DNA of 64,000 bases from Akkermansia muciniphila. Its GTDB lineage: Bacteria > Verrucomicrobiota > Verrucomicrobiia > Limisphaerales > BJHT01. Shown piece by piece: positions 50,802 through 59,138 of this stretch. The notes beneath the pieces were generated by a model. That model was given only the letters and a program-made list of their open reading frames with translations. It did no database searches and had not been told where the DNA came from. The stretch is from NCBI GenBank assembly GCA_945861535.1, contig CAMAUZ010000006.1, positions 62,001 through 126,000 of the forward strand, in the 5' to 3' direction. Positions within the stretch are counted from its first letter, which is position 1, and every line of letters starts with the position of its first letter. A program made the position numbers and the translations under genes.

Positions 50802-51782
50802 ATGCTGAAAACTTTCGTCCGCCTGCTGTCGATCAAGCCGATTCTGATCCTGTTTCTCATCCTCGTCGGCGGGGTGTTGGTCGGCGGCTATATGGCCTTC
50901 GACCACTATTGGATCAAGGAACCGCCGGTCGAGCTGGTGAAGAGCCGGCTGTGGGACCGCCTGGAAGACAAGTCGCACCTGCGCAAATTCGACGGCGGGA
51001 TCAAGCTCGCCGACGAGAAAGACAGCGCCGCCATGCTCGTCGCAATGAACAAGCAGTACGATTCCGCAACCACCTGGCAGATGATGTACCAGTTCTTTGG
51101 CGAACATCTCTGGCAGGCCGAGGACATGTTGAAGAGCAACGATCCCCAGAAACAGCAGGACGCCTTTCGCATCATGGCGGAAATCGGCGCCCGCGCCGCC
51201 CGTAACGCCTATCGCGACGGCGCGAGCGATGCCTGGCTCGGTGCCCGCATCGCGCAGGCCTACTTCCTGCCGAACCGCCCGCTCGTGCAGGCGATGGTGG
51301 CGGCGCAAAAGGCCACCAACGCTCCCCCCGTCGATCCGAAGGCTGCGAAAGCCGCCGCACGAGTCGTCGCCAAACCCGCCCGCGCCAACCTCGCCAAGAC
51401 CTTGACTGAAGAATCGTTGATCCGCTCCGCCAATCGCATGTTCGAGACGGCGGGGGAGATGGAGCCCGTGTTCAAGAATTACCAACTGCTCGTCAAAATC
51501 GCCCCCACCAATCAGGTGATCCCCATCCGCCTGGAGTATGTCCGCGTCTTGGAAGGCGATAATCGTTTCGATCAGGCGATCGCCGAGATGCAGCAGTTGC
51601 TCAAGACCGCGCCCACCAATCAAATCGTGCCCCTGCGGTTGGAATATGCCCGCGTCCTGGAGCGCGGCGGCCGCTTCGAACTGGCGATCACCGAATTGCA
51701 GCAGATCACCAACACGAATCTCACCACCAAAGCCCTCGATCGTCTGGCGGTGAAACTCAAGCAGCGCGCGGACAATAAGTGA
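50802..51782 (+). CDS. Membrane-anchored TPR-like protein
   Basis: 326 aa from ATG 50802, chosen because it puts the membrane helix (PILILFLILVGGVLVGGYMA, about 12-31) near the start; ATG 50736 would add 22 residues. A helical part follows with an internal pair of near-identical TPR-like units: APTNQVIPIRLEYVRVLEGD and APTNQIVPLRLEYARVLERG, then RFELAITELQQITNTN. The middle (about 185-205) is Ala/Lys/Pro-rich. No enzyme motif. It is probably a periplasmic scaffold; the partner is unknown. It ends just before the family E repeat at 51796. Confidence 0.7.
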   Translation: MLKTFVRLLSIKPILILFLILVGGVLVGGYMAFDHYWIKEPPVELVKSRLWDRLEDKSHLRKFDGGIKLADEKDSAAMLVAMNKQYDSATTWQMMYQFFGEHLWQAEDMLKSNDPQKQQDAFRIMAEIGARAARNAYRDGASDAWLGARIAQAYFLPNRPLVQAMVAAQKATNAPPVDPKAAKAAARVVAKPARANLAKTLTEESLIRSANRMFETAGEMEPVFKNYQLLVKIAPTNQVIPIRLEYVRVLEGDNRFDQAIAEMQQLLKTAPTNQIVPLRLEYARVLERGGRFELAITELQQITNTNLTTKALDRLAVKLKQRADNK

Positions 51783-51795
51783 CGAGCGGAGGGGG

Positions 51796-51850
51796 CAAGC
51801 TCAAAGCTCAAAGCTTAAAGCTCAAGGGAAGGTTCAAGTACCAAGTTCCA
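51796..51850 (+). repeat. AAGCTCAAAG repeat (family E), copy 2, left arm
   Basis: AAGCTCAAAGCTCAAAGC then TTAAAGCTCAAGGGAAGG, beginning 13 bp after the stop of the TPR gene. Its inverted counterpart is at 52169-52210, about 320 bp away. Confidence 0.85.
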
Positions 51851-52168
51851 ATTCTGCTCGACGGAGTTTCGGATCTGGTCGCGTTTCAATTTCTCATCGC
51901 CAGCCCGCTTCACTACCAGCCTGGCCCGCCCCGCTTGGCACTTGGACTTTGTCCCGAATGGCCCTTAGATAAGGAGACACCCCAGATTTATTGGGCTTTT
52001 CACCGAGTTTCAGGCACACCTCCGCCCGCCCGTGAAACCACGCTTCGGAAAACCTCAATGAATTCCATCCACTGATAGAAGCGTTTTCGAGACTCTGCAG
52101 TATCGACACTGTGCAACCTTCTGTAACTGCGTGTTTTAGGTCTTATCTTAGGGCCATTCGACTTTGTC

Positions 52169-52210
52169 CCTTCCCTTGAGCTTTGAGCTTTATCCTTTGA
52201 GCTTTCCCCC
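52169..52210 (-). repeat. AAGCTCAAAG repeat (family E), copy 2, right arm
   Basis: CCCTTCCCTTGAGCTTTGAG then CTTTATCCTTTGAGCTTTCC. It lies 8 bp beyond the stop of the GAF histidine kinase gene (minus strand). Confidence 0.85.
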
Positions 52211-52218
52211 GACCGCGT

Positions 52219-53991
52219 TCACTGCGGTGCCAGCGGCAGCACGACGGTGATGGTGGTGCCGCGCCCCACGGTTGATTTCAGCTTCACCCGGCCGCGATGC
52301 GTCTCCACCACGCGCGCCACAATCGCCAACCCGAGGCCGGTCCCCTTCGTCTTTGTCGTCGTCAGCAGGGACGAAAACGCGCGCTGCCGCTGCTCCTCGG
52401 TCATGCCGATGCCCGTGTCGCGAAACTCGATCCACACATGCGTCGGCTGCGGACTGCTGCGGGGCACTCTCACGGCGCGCGTGAGGATCGTCAGCCGTCC
52501 GCCCTTGGGCATCGCTTCGACGGCGTTGAGCGTGAGGTTCAGGAAGACCTGCTCCAACTGCGTCGCGTCGGCCATCACCGTCGGCAGATCGGCTTGCGGA
52601 CGGCGGAGGAGCTGGACGTTGTGGTTGGAAAGCTTGTGGCGCACGAGCAGGGCGAGGTCGTCGAGCAGTTCGTTCACGTTCACCGGCCCGAGCTGCGGTT
52701 CGGTGTTGCGGGCGAAGTCGAGGATTTGCTCCACGATGCGGTTCAGCCGGTCCATCTTTTCGCGGATGATCTCGCTATCCTTGGTCCGCGGATCGCCCGG
52801 CGGAAACTGCAGGTCCAGCGAGTGGTAGAGCATCTTCATCACCGTGAGCGGATTGCGGATTTCGTGCGCGACCTCGGCCGCCAGCAACCCGAGCGCACTG
52901 AGTTTTTCCGCCTGCCGCAACTGCTCCTCGACATCGACGATGCGCTCGTAAAGCCGCGCCTTCTCGATGGCCAGCGCGGACAAACCCGCGAGCGCCGACA
53001 GGATGTGAATCTCCTCGTTGGAAAAATTGTGCGCCTGCCCCGTGTACACGCTGAGCGTACCGATGGCCGTGCCGCCGAAAACCAACGGCACGCTGAGCAG
53101 CGACACCAGCCCTTCCTCGCGGGCGATCAGCACGTTTTGATACCGCGCGGAGGTTTGAACATTTTCGATGCCGATCGGCTTGCGCCGGCGGATCACGATG
53201 CCGAGCAGGCTTTCCGCCACGCTCAACGGCGGCTTGTTGCGATAGGCCGGGCCGGCCCCGTGACACGCGCGCAACTCGAGCAAGTCCCGCGCGTCGTTCA
53301 GCAGCAGGATCGAGCACATTTTCGCCTGCATCAGCACGCAGGCCTCGCGGGTGATGACCTCCAGCGCCTCGTCGAGGTTCAGCGTGGAATTGATGGTCTG
53401 GCTCACGCTCACGAGTGATTCCAGCAACGCCCCCTTGAGCCGCGCCTGTTCGTAGAGCCAGGTGTTTTGAATGACGCGCGCGGCCTGCACCGCCAGCTCC
53501 TCGAGCAGCGCCTGATCGCTCGCGCTGAAGGCATTCTCGCGGTCCGAATCGACATTGAGCACGCCGCGCACCTCGCCTTTGACCTCCAGCGGCACGGCCA
53601 GCTCCGAGCGCACGTTTTCGCGGAGCATGATGTAGCGCGGGTCGCGGCGGACATCGCCCACGCGCGCGGCCTTGCCGGTGCTGAAGACCCAGCCGGTGAT
53701 GCCCGTGCCGGGGCGCAGCTTCAGGTTCGCCGCCGATTCGGGCAGGCCGTACGCCGTCTCGATTTGCAGGAAGCCGGTGGTGGGATTGATGAGCACGACC
53801 GAGCCGCTGGAGGCCTGCATGAGCCGCACCGCCTCGCCCATGATCAATTGCAGCGCTTGCTGCGGATCAAGGGTCGAGTGGATGACATTCCCAACCTGAT
53901 GCAGCAGTTCGAGCCGCTCACACCGGGCTTTCAATTCCGCAAGTTGTTCGTCGCTCACTGCCGCCAAATATCCCGGCGGAGCGCGGGGCAT
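52219..53991 (-). CDS. GAF-domain sensor histidine kinase
   Basis: 590 aa from ATG 53991; the frame stays open to 54345 but that would run into the divergent gene. Two GAF domains: about 20-180 (LHQVGNVIHSTLDPQQALQL, GITGWVFSTGKAARVGDVRR) and about 195-350 (VSVSQTINSTLNLDEALEVI). Then HisKA with AAEVAHEIRNPLTVM (His near 377), the N-box NLTLNAVEAMPKGG and the G-box GTGLGLAIVARVVETH. There are no membrane helices, so it is cytoplasmic. No receiver domain. No response regulator is encoded next to it; the HDOD gene starts divergently 326 bp away and may work with it. Confidence 0.9.
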   Translation of the reverse strand: MPRAPPGYLAAVSDEQLAELKARCERLELLHQVGNVIHSTLDPQQALQLIMGEAVRLMQASSGSVVLINPTTGFLQIETAYGLPESAANLKLRPGTGITGWVFSTGKAARVGDVRRDPRYIMLRENVRSELAVPLEVKGEVRGVLNVDSDRENAFSASDQALLEELAVQAARVIQNTWLYEQARLKGALLESLVSVSQTINSTLNLDEALEVITREACVLMQAKMCSILLLNDARDLLELRACHGAGPAYRNKPPLSVAESLLGIVIRRRKPIGIENVQTSARYQNVLIAREEGLVSLLSVPLVFGGTAIGTLSVYTGQAHNFSNEEIHILSALAGLSALAIEKARLYERIVDVEEQLRQAEKLSALGLLAAEVAHEIRNPLTVMKMLYHSLDLQFPPGDPRTKDSEIIREKMDRLNRIVEQILDFARNTEPQLGPVNVNELLDDLALLVRHKLSNHNVQLLRRPQADLPTVMADATQLEQVFLNLTLNAVEAMPKGGRLTILTRAVRVPRSSPQPTHVWIEFRDTGIGMTEEQRQRAFSSLLTTTKTKGTGLGLAIVARVVETHRGRVKLKSTVGRGTTITVVLPLAPQ

Positions 53992-54317
53992 ACAATCTGG
54001 AAACTGCGGTGGGGACTGGGAAATCACGGAGCCACGCGGAAGGCAGCGGCCCGCCCCGGCAAGGCGCGGGCGGTTTTCGCTGATGAGCGGACGAAATTTT
54101 CGCCGGACGGAGCGCGCGCTGCCGGCCGGCGGCGAGTGGTGGTGATTCCGCCTCCGCGCAGGGCGGGCGGGCGCGAATGCGGGGCGAATCGCCGCCCCTG
54201 CCGGCGTGCGCCCGGAGGCGGTCCGGCATCGCGCTCCGGCGTGGGGTCGGGCGGCCGGAAATATCGGCGCGCCGCCGGTTAATCTTCGCCCGGCACTGTC
54301 GATAGCGGGAGAGACAT
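53992..54317. other. Divergent intergenic region between GAF kinase and HDOD protein
   Basis: 326 bp, GC-rich, carrying both promoters. A GGGAGAG ribosome-binding-like string lies 6 bp before the HDOD ATG. No other motif stands out. Confidence 0.55.
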
Positions 54318-55238
54318 ATGGATGTGTTGACCGCCAGCTTTTCAAAAAAAACTGCGGAGCCGCTGGACCGAACGGAAATCGAACAGCGCCTTCGCAATTG
54401 TCCCCGGCTGCCCTCGTTGGGCAGCATCAACAGCGCGTTGCGCGAGCTGTTGAACGCGGACAATCGCTACAGCTCGCAGATCTCCGATGTGATCCGCCGC
54501 GACCCCAGCCTCACGGCGCGGCTGTTGCGCCTGGTCAACTCGGTTTATTACGGTTTCAACTCCCGCATCAATTCCATCGAGGAAGCGGTGTTTTATCTCG
54601 GCGTGCGGCAGATCCGGCAGCTCGCCACGGTGACGCCGATCATCGAGGACTTCCAACGCATCGCCGGCAAAACGCCCTTTCCGTGGCGGCTCTTCTGGCA
54701 GCATTGCATCAGCACGGCCATCCTCACCCGCGAAATTCTCAATTCCGACAAACCCGCCAACGACGAGGCGGACTATGTCGCCGGGCTGATCCATGACGTG
54801 GGCAAAATCGCGATGGCCGCGGTCTTTCCCGCGCACTTCAACGACATCCAGCAACGCATCGTCGCCGAACCCATGGACCTGCTCGCGCTCGAGGTCGAGG
54901 TGCTCGGCATGGACCACGCCGAGCTGGGCGGCTTGTATCTCGAATACCACAATCTCCCCGACGTGCTCGTCGAGGCGGCGCGCTATCATCATCAGCCGGA
55001 GGCGGCGCCGCAGCATTCGGAACTGGTCGCCGCCGTGCAACTGGCCGACCGCCTGGCGCGTTACTCGAAGATCGGCCACAGCGGCAACCCGGGCGAAATA
55101 AGTTTCCAAGACTGGGTCGATTCCAGCGGTTGGGGCATCCTCTTTCCCCACCGCGAGGTAACCGAACTCGACCACAAACGAGCCGACCTCAAGCGCAACC
55201 TCGAACATCTGCCGACGATTCTCGAAGGCATCGTCTGA
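54318..55238 (+). CDS. HDOD domain protein
   Basis: 306 aa. The HDOD domain (about 25-230) shows LPSLGSINSALRELLNADNR, VIRRDPSLTARLLRLVNSVY, ISTAILTREILNSDK and the H-D pair in VAGLIHDVGKIAMAAVFP. It ends with a helix-rich part (ELVAAVQLADRLARYSKIGH). HDOD proteins are signalling adaptors, often with histidine kinases or cyclic-di-GMP control. It faces away from the GAF kinase gene. A shared role in one signalling path is likely but not shown. Confidence 0.9.
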   Translation: MDVLTASFSKKTAEPLDRTEIEQRLRNCPRLPSLGSINSALRELLNADNRYSSQISDVIRRDPSLTARLLRLVNSVYYGFNSRINSIEEAVFYLGVRQIRQLATVTPIIEDFQRIAGKTPFPWRLFWQHCISTAILTREILNSDKPANDEADYVAGLIHDVGKIAMAAVFPAHFNDIQQRIVAEPMDLLALEVEVLGMDHAELGGLYLEYHNLPDVLVEAARYHHQPEAAPQHSELVAAVQLADRLARYSKIGHSGNPGEISFQDWVDSSGWGILFPHREVTELDHKRADLKRNLEHLPTILEGIV

Positions 55239-55529
55239 GCCGCGTCGATGCAGTCCGGACGCCTGGCGCGCGGCCTTCAGGCCGCAGAAACGTCCATCCG
55301 CACGGGCCGTCCCAAATCACCCGAACGCCTCCCGCAACCCGCTCTTCGGTGATTCGGAACAGCCCGTCCAGAAGTTTGCGCGCACCTGTTCAACCCGCGC
55401 GTTTCAGGGGCGTGGAGTGCTGGTGGGAAAAGCAGCCGCCGAGGTGACGAGGCGGAGGCAACTTACCCCAACGCACCATCCCTCCTTCTCCATCTCATTT
55501 CCGGCTTCTGCGCGAAATTCCGAAACCAC

Positions 55530-55554
55530 AAAAAGCCCCGCCAACCGGGGGCTT
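55530..55554 (-). terminator. Terminator-like hairpin beside the palindrome
   Basis: On the minus strand: AAGCCCC, loop, GGGGCTT, then a T-run. It sits next to the 34-bp palindrome. No gene ends at it, so it may be part of a repeat unit with the palindrome. Confidence 0.5.
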
Positions 55555-55555
55555 C

Positions 55556-55589
55556 GCAAAACTCTGTCGCATATGCGACAGAGTTTTGC
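55556..55589. repeat. Perfect 34-bp palindrome
   Basis: GCAAAACTCTGTCGCAT followed at once by its exact reverse complement, with no loop. Such a perfect palindrome is unlikely by chance and may bind a dimeric protein or be a dispersed repeat. Confidence 0.9.
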
Positions 55590-55950
55590 AGAGGTCGATG
55601 CGCGGGTTTTCCGCGCTGCTTTTGCCCAAAACCGCTGCTTTCGAGAAAAGGTCCGAGATCGCCAGCATCCTTCGCTCGGCCTTTCGCGTACGCCGGCCCG
55701 TGCTGCGCTGTTTCGGCCCTCGGGTTCTCCTCACCACGTCGGCTCCTCATGTCGTCGGCTACGACCGGCCGGCAAAATTTCCGACCGGCTCGGAAGGCCT
55801 CGCTCCGACTGCTTGCTGATGACTGACGGGACGGGGAGGAGTTGCAGTTGTCGGGGCGGGGTGATCAACCGAAGGGGGATCGGGGACCTCGGTTTTCGTC
55901 GGCCTCCGCTGGTGCTTATTGGCGTAGGCGGAATGGGGTCGCATGAAAAC

Positions 55951-55975
55951 AAAAAAACCCTCGGTTGCCCGAGGG
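55951..55975 (-). terminator. Intrinsic terminator of tRNA-fMet
   Basis: On the minus strand CCCTCGG, loop GCAA, CCGAGGG, then seven T's; it lies 10 bp beyond the tRNA 3' end. Confidence 0.85.
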
Positions 55976-56061
<86 letters not shown>

Positions 56062-56692
56062 AACACCTGAAAAACTTTCCGCCGGAGAAAAGTTTTGCCA
56101 GCGGGTTTCCCCACCGGCGAGGGATAACTACGGGGTCGCACGCCGGGGGGCAAGGGATTTCACGGGAAATCTTTTTCGGGCCGGCTTTTTCGTGGCGGGC
56201 GGCGGGTGGCTTTGCCTCTGCGCACGCGAATTCGCAGGGCGTGATCCGTGACTCGTGACTCGGTTGGTCTCCGCGTGCGCGAATATGCAGGCGGCGTGAG
56301 ATGATTGGAGGCGGGAACTGCCGGATGCACGGGGAAAGGGGGGGGCGTCGGCAAAGGAATGGCGGCAAAGGAATGGGGACAAGTGGTTTCTCTGCTTTTA
56401 TTCCTTTGCCTCCATTCCTTTGCCATCTCGGCTATCGGGAAGCGGCGAGGACCAGTGCTGCGGGGAATTCCGGGCAGAAACGGATCGCGTTTTCCCACCT
56501 CCGCGCCTGTGCGGCGCTGGCGAAATGGGCAGAATTGCGCGCGTCGCAGGTTTTCCAAGATGCCCTGAATATTCGGCGGCCGCTCTGGTCTGTCTCCGCT
56601 CCAATGACCCGCGAGATTCAGTTCGTGATTGCGAACGGGAATCGTCGGCGGCCGTAGTTGAGTCCAGTCACTGAATCTGCCAAAGGCACTGA
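56062..56692. other. Gene-free stretch upstream of moxR-like operon
   Basis: 631 bp. It holds an inverted GGCAAAGGAATGG / CCATTCCTTTGCC repeat (56350-56424) and otherwise no recognised motif. The promoter of the MoxR operon should lie near its end; none is certain. Confidence 0.6.
56350..56424. repeat. GGCAAAGGAATGG inverted repeat
   Basis: GGCAAAGGAATGGCGGCAAA then GGAATGG on the left, and CCTTTGCCTCCATTCCTTTG then CC on the right, which are near reverse complements. The TTTGCCTCC-type core recurs at about 5157-5180. Confidence 0.8.
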
Positions 56693-57730
56693 ATGAGCAC
56701 ATCGAAAGACGCTTCCGCACGCGGGATGGAACAGAAGGATTTGCAGGCGGTCGAGCAATTGAAGAAGGCCGCCGCGACGATCAAGGCCGAGTTGTCCAAG
56801 GTCATTGTCGGCCAGGAGCAGGTGGTCGAGGAGGTGCTGATTTCGATTTTCACGCGGAGCCATGCGCTGCTGGTCGGCGTGCCCGGTCTGGCGAAGACGC
56901 TGCTCGTTTCGAGCCTCGCGCAGACGCTGCATCTGAGCTTCAAGCGCATCCAGTTCACGCCGGACTTGATGCCGACGGACATCACCGGCACCGAGGTCAT
57001 CCATGTGGACCCGGTGACGAGTGAGCGGCAGTTCCGGTTTTTGAAGGGGCCGATTTTCGCGAACATCGTGCTGGCGGACGAAATCAACCGCACCCCGCCC
57101 AAGACGCAGGCGGCGATGCTCGAGGCGATGCAGGAGCGCAAGGTGACGGTCGGCGGCAATGATTACACGCTGCCGAAGCCGTTCTTCGTGCTGGCGACGC
57201 AGAACCCCATCGAGCAGGAAGGCACGTATCCGCTGCCGGAGGCGCAGCTCGACCGGTTCATGTTCAACATCGTGGTCGATTACCCGACCGCGAAGGAAGA
57301 GCTCGCGATCATGAAGATGGCGACGGGCGTGATGCAGGAGAAGCTCAGCCCGGTGCTGTCGGAGCAGGACATTCTGAATCTTCAGGACACCGTGCGCCGG
57401 ATGCCGGTTTCGGATCATGTGTACACGTATGCGGAGAAGATCGCGCGGGTGACGCGTCCGAAATCGACCGAGGTGCTGGACTTCTGCAAAAAGTGGCTGT
57501 CGTGGGGCGCTGGTCCGCGCGCGAGCATCAATCTGATCATGGCCGCGAAGGCGCGGGCGATGCTGCACGGGCAGGTTTACGTGGGTTGCGAAGACGTGGC
57601 GGCGGTCGCGCTGCCGGTCATGCGGCACCGGATCATTCCCAATTTCGCGGCGCAGAGCGAAGGCGTCACGGCGGACGACATCACGCGCAAGATTCTCGAG
57701 TCGCTTCCGAAGGACGAGAAGCTCGGGTAG
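56693..57730 (+). CDS. MoxR-family AAA ATPase
   Basis: 345 aa. Walker A-like loop GVPGLAKT, FKRIQFTPDLMPTDITG, Walker B NIVLADEINRTPPKTQAAML, sensor region FFVLATQNPIEQEGTYPLPE and AQLDRFMFNIVVDYP, then SWGAGPRASINLIMAAKARA near the C-terminus. All are MoxR motifs. MoxR ATPases work with DUF58 and VWA proteins as chaperone-like systems that remodel or insert metals in partner proteins. First gene of the operon at 56.7-64 kb. Confidence 0.95.
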   Translation: MSTSKDASARGMEQKDLQAVEQLKKAAATIKAELSKVIVGQEQVVEEVLISIFTRSHALLVGVPGLAKTLLVSSLAQTLHLSFKRIQFTPDLMPTDITGTEVIHVDPVTSERQFRFLKGPIFANIVLADEINRTPPKTQAAMLEAMQERKVTVGGNDYTLPKPFFVLATQNPIEQEGTYPLPEAQLDRFMFNIVVDYPTAKEELAIMKMATGVMQEKLSPVLSEQDILNLQDTVRRMPVSDHVYTYAEKIARVTRPKSTEVLDFCKKWLSWGAGPRASINLIMAAKARAMLHGQVYVGCEDVAAVALPVMRHRIIPNFAAQSEGVTADDITRKILESLPKDEKLG

Positions 57731-57738
57731 AGAACGTC

Positions 57739-58155
57739 GTGAACGTGGAAGAATCTCCAGCCTCCGAAATTGTCTCTTGGTATGCCGGTCGAACAACCTA
57801 CCGCCGCAACTTTGTGGATGAAGGCATTCAGAAAGTCTGCTTTGAAGAGCGGATTGTGATTGTGAGAGCGCAAACATTCGAGGAAGCAGACGAGAAAATC
57901 TGGGCTGAAGCGAAGAGTTACGCCGCTAGCCAGATTGAGCTTGAATATGAACTTCTGCCAACGTCTGCAATTTATACCACTTCGGAAGCAACGTTAGCTG
58001 AAGGCAGTGAAGTTTGGTCGGTGATTCGGGAGGAGAGCCTTGACCCGTTCGTTTACGAAGAACATCACAACGCGAAAGAGTTGGACAGTTTCTCAGTTAT
58101 GCATGTCGTGCATACAGACACGGAAGCGGCGCTGAAGGCGCGTTATTCCAAATAA
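57739..58155 (+). CDS. DUF4288-like protein inside the MoxR operon
   Basis: 138 aa from GTG 57739 (a second GTG at 57745). It reads VSWYAGRTTYRRNFVDEGIQ, then a strand-rich part with EERIVIVRAQTFEEADEKIW and ending HVVHTDTEAALKARYSK, like DUF4288 proteins. It sits 8 bp after moxR and ends directly before the DUF58 start. The codon use is much more A/T-rich than its neighbours (codons such as ATT, GAA, AGT, CCA). This gene is not normally part of MoxR-DUF58 operons, so it looks like a later arrival. Function unknown. Confidence 0.75.
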   Translation: MNVEESPASEIVSWYAGRTTYRRNFVDEGIQKVCFEERIVIVRAQTFEEADEKIWAEAKSYAASQIELEYELLPTSAIYTTSEATLAEGSEVWSVIREESLDPFVYEEHHNAKELDSFSVMHVVHTDTEAALKARYSK

Positions 58156-59061
58156 ATGGACAAAGCCCATCTTGATTTGCTCCTCGACCCGGTCGCGATC
58201 TCGCGCGCCGAGACGCTGGGCCTGCACGCCCGGATGCTCGTCGAGGGCTACATGGCGGGCGAGCACAAGTCCCCGTATCACGGCTTCGCCATCGAGTTCG
58301 CGCAGCATCGCGAATACGCCCCCGGCGACGACCTGCGGCATCTCGACTGGAAAGTGCTCGGCCGCACGGATCGCTACTACATCAAGCAGTACGAGCAGGA
58401 GACGAACTACGTCGCGCACATCCTCCTGGATGGCAGCGAGTCGATGAAGTACGGCTCGGGCAAATACACGAAGCTCGACTACGCGAAGATGATCGCGGCG
58501 TGTCTTTCCTACATGATCCTGCATCAGCGCGATGCGATTGCGTTGGACATCTTCGACACGGTGACGCGCGATTACCTCCCCCGCAGCAACAGCCACAGCA
58601 TGATCCACAAGGTGCTGACGACGCTGGCGGCGTTCAATCCCACGGCGCAGACGAACATCGCCGTCGTGCTGCACGACATGGCGATGCAAATCCGGCGGCG
58701 CGGCATCGTGATCATCATCAGCGACCTGTTCGATGATGAGCAGAAGGTTCTCGAGGGCATCCAACATCTGCGCTTCGGCGGGAACGAAGTCGTGGTGTTC
58801 CATGTGCTCGACAAGGATGAGCTGGAATTTCCGTTCACCGGCCTGATCGAGTTCCACGGGCTGGAAGGCATCCCGAAAATTTTGACGCGTCCGCAGGAGA
58901 TCAAGAAGAGCTACCTGCGGGAACTCGAGGCGTTTCGCACGACGCTGCGCGAAGGCTGCGAACGCAATCAGTGCCACTACGTCCCCGTCAACACCTCCCA
59001 GCCGCTCCACGAAATCCTCAGCGGCTACCTCGCGTTCCGGTTGAAGACCACCACGCGATGA
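58156..59061 (+). CDS. DUF58 domain protein
   Basis: 301 aa. The conserved DUF58 core is present: AGEHKSPYHGFAIEFAQHRE, YAPGDDLRHLDWKVLGRTDR (the Y-x-x-G-D-D-x-R-x-(I/L)-D-W motif), then the VWA-like half with ILLDGSESMKYGSGKYTKLD and IVIIISDLFDDEQ. It is typical for a MoxR partner. No membrane helix, so cytoplasmic. Confidence 0.94.
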   Translation: MDKAHLDLLLDPVAISRAETLGLHARMLVEGYMAGEHKSPYHGFAIEFAQHREYAPGDDLRHLDWKVLGRTDRYYIKQYEQETNYVAHILLDGSESMKYGSGKYTKLDYAKMIAACLSYMILHQRDAIALDIFDTVTRDYLPRSNSHSMIHKVLTTLAAFNPTAQTNIAVVLHDMAMQIRRRGIVIIISDLFDDEQKVLEGIQHLRFGGNEVVVFHVLDKDELEFPFTGLIEFHGLEGIPKILTRPQEIKKSYLRELEAFRTTLREGCERNQCHYVPVNTSQPLHEILSGYLAFRLKTTTR

Positions 59062-59138
59062 ACTCCGCCATGCGCCTGCCGAACTTCATCAAACCAGTTG
59101 CCGCAACGGCTGCCGGGCATTCCTACTGATTCGCGGCG

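Larger units (their letters stand above)
51783..52218. other. Gene-free stretch bounded by family E repeat arms
   Basis: 436 bp between two convergent genes. It begins and ends with AAGCTCAAAG-type arms (51796-51850 and 52169-52210, inverted to each other). The 320 bp between the arms shows no gene or known motif and is richer in A+T than its surroundings. Confidence 0.65.

Noticed and set aside
54318-55238. HDOD protein considered as an HD-GYP phosphodiesterase
   Set aside because: The G-Y-P motif and the second histidine block are not visible; the HDOD pattern fits better.
55586-55819. 77-codon plus-strand frame after the 34-bp palindrome considered as a small gene
   Set aside because: It begins in the palindrome, has no recognisable start signal or domain and overlaps other short frames.
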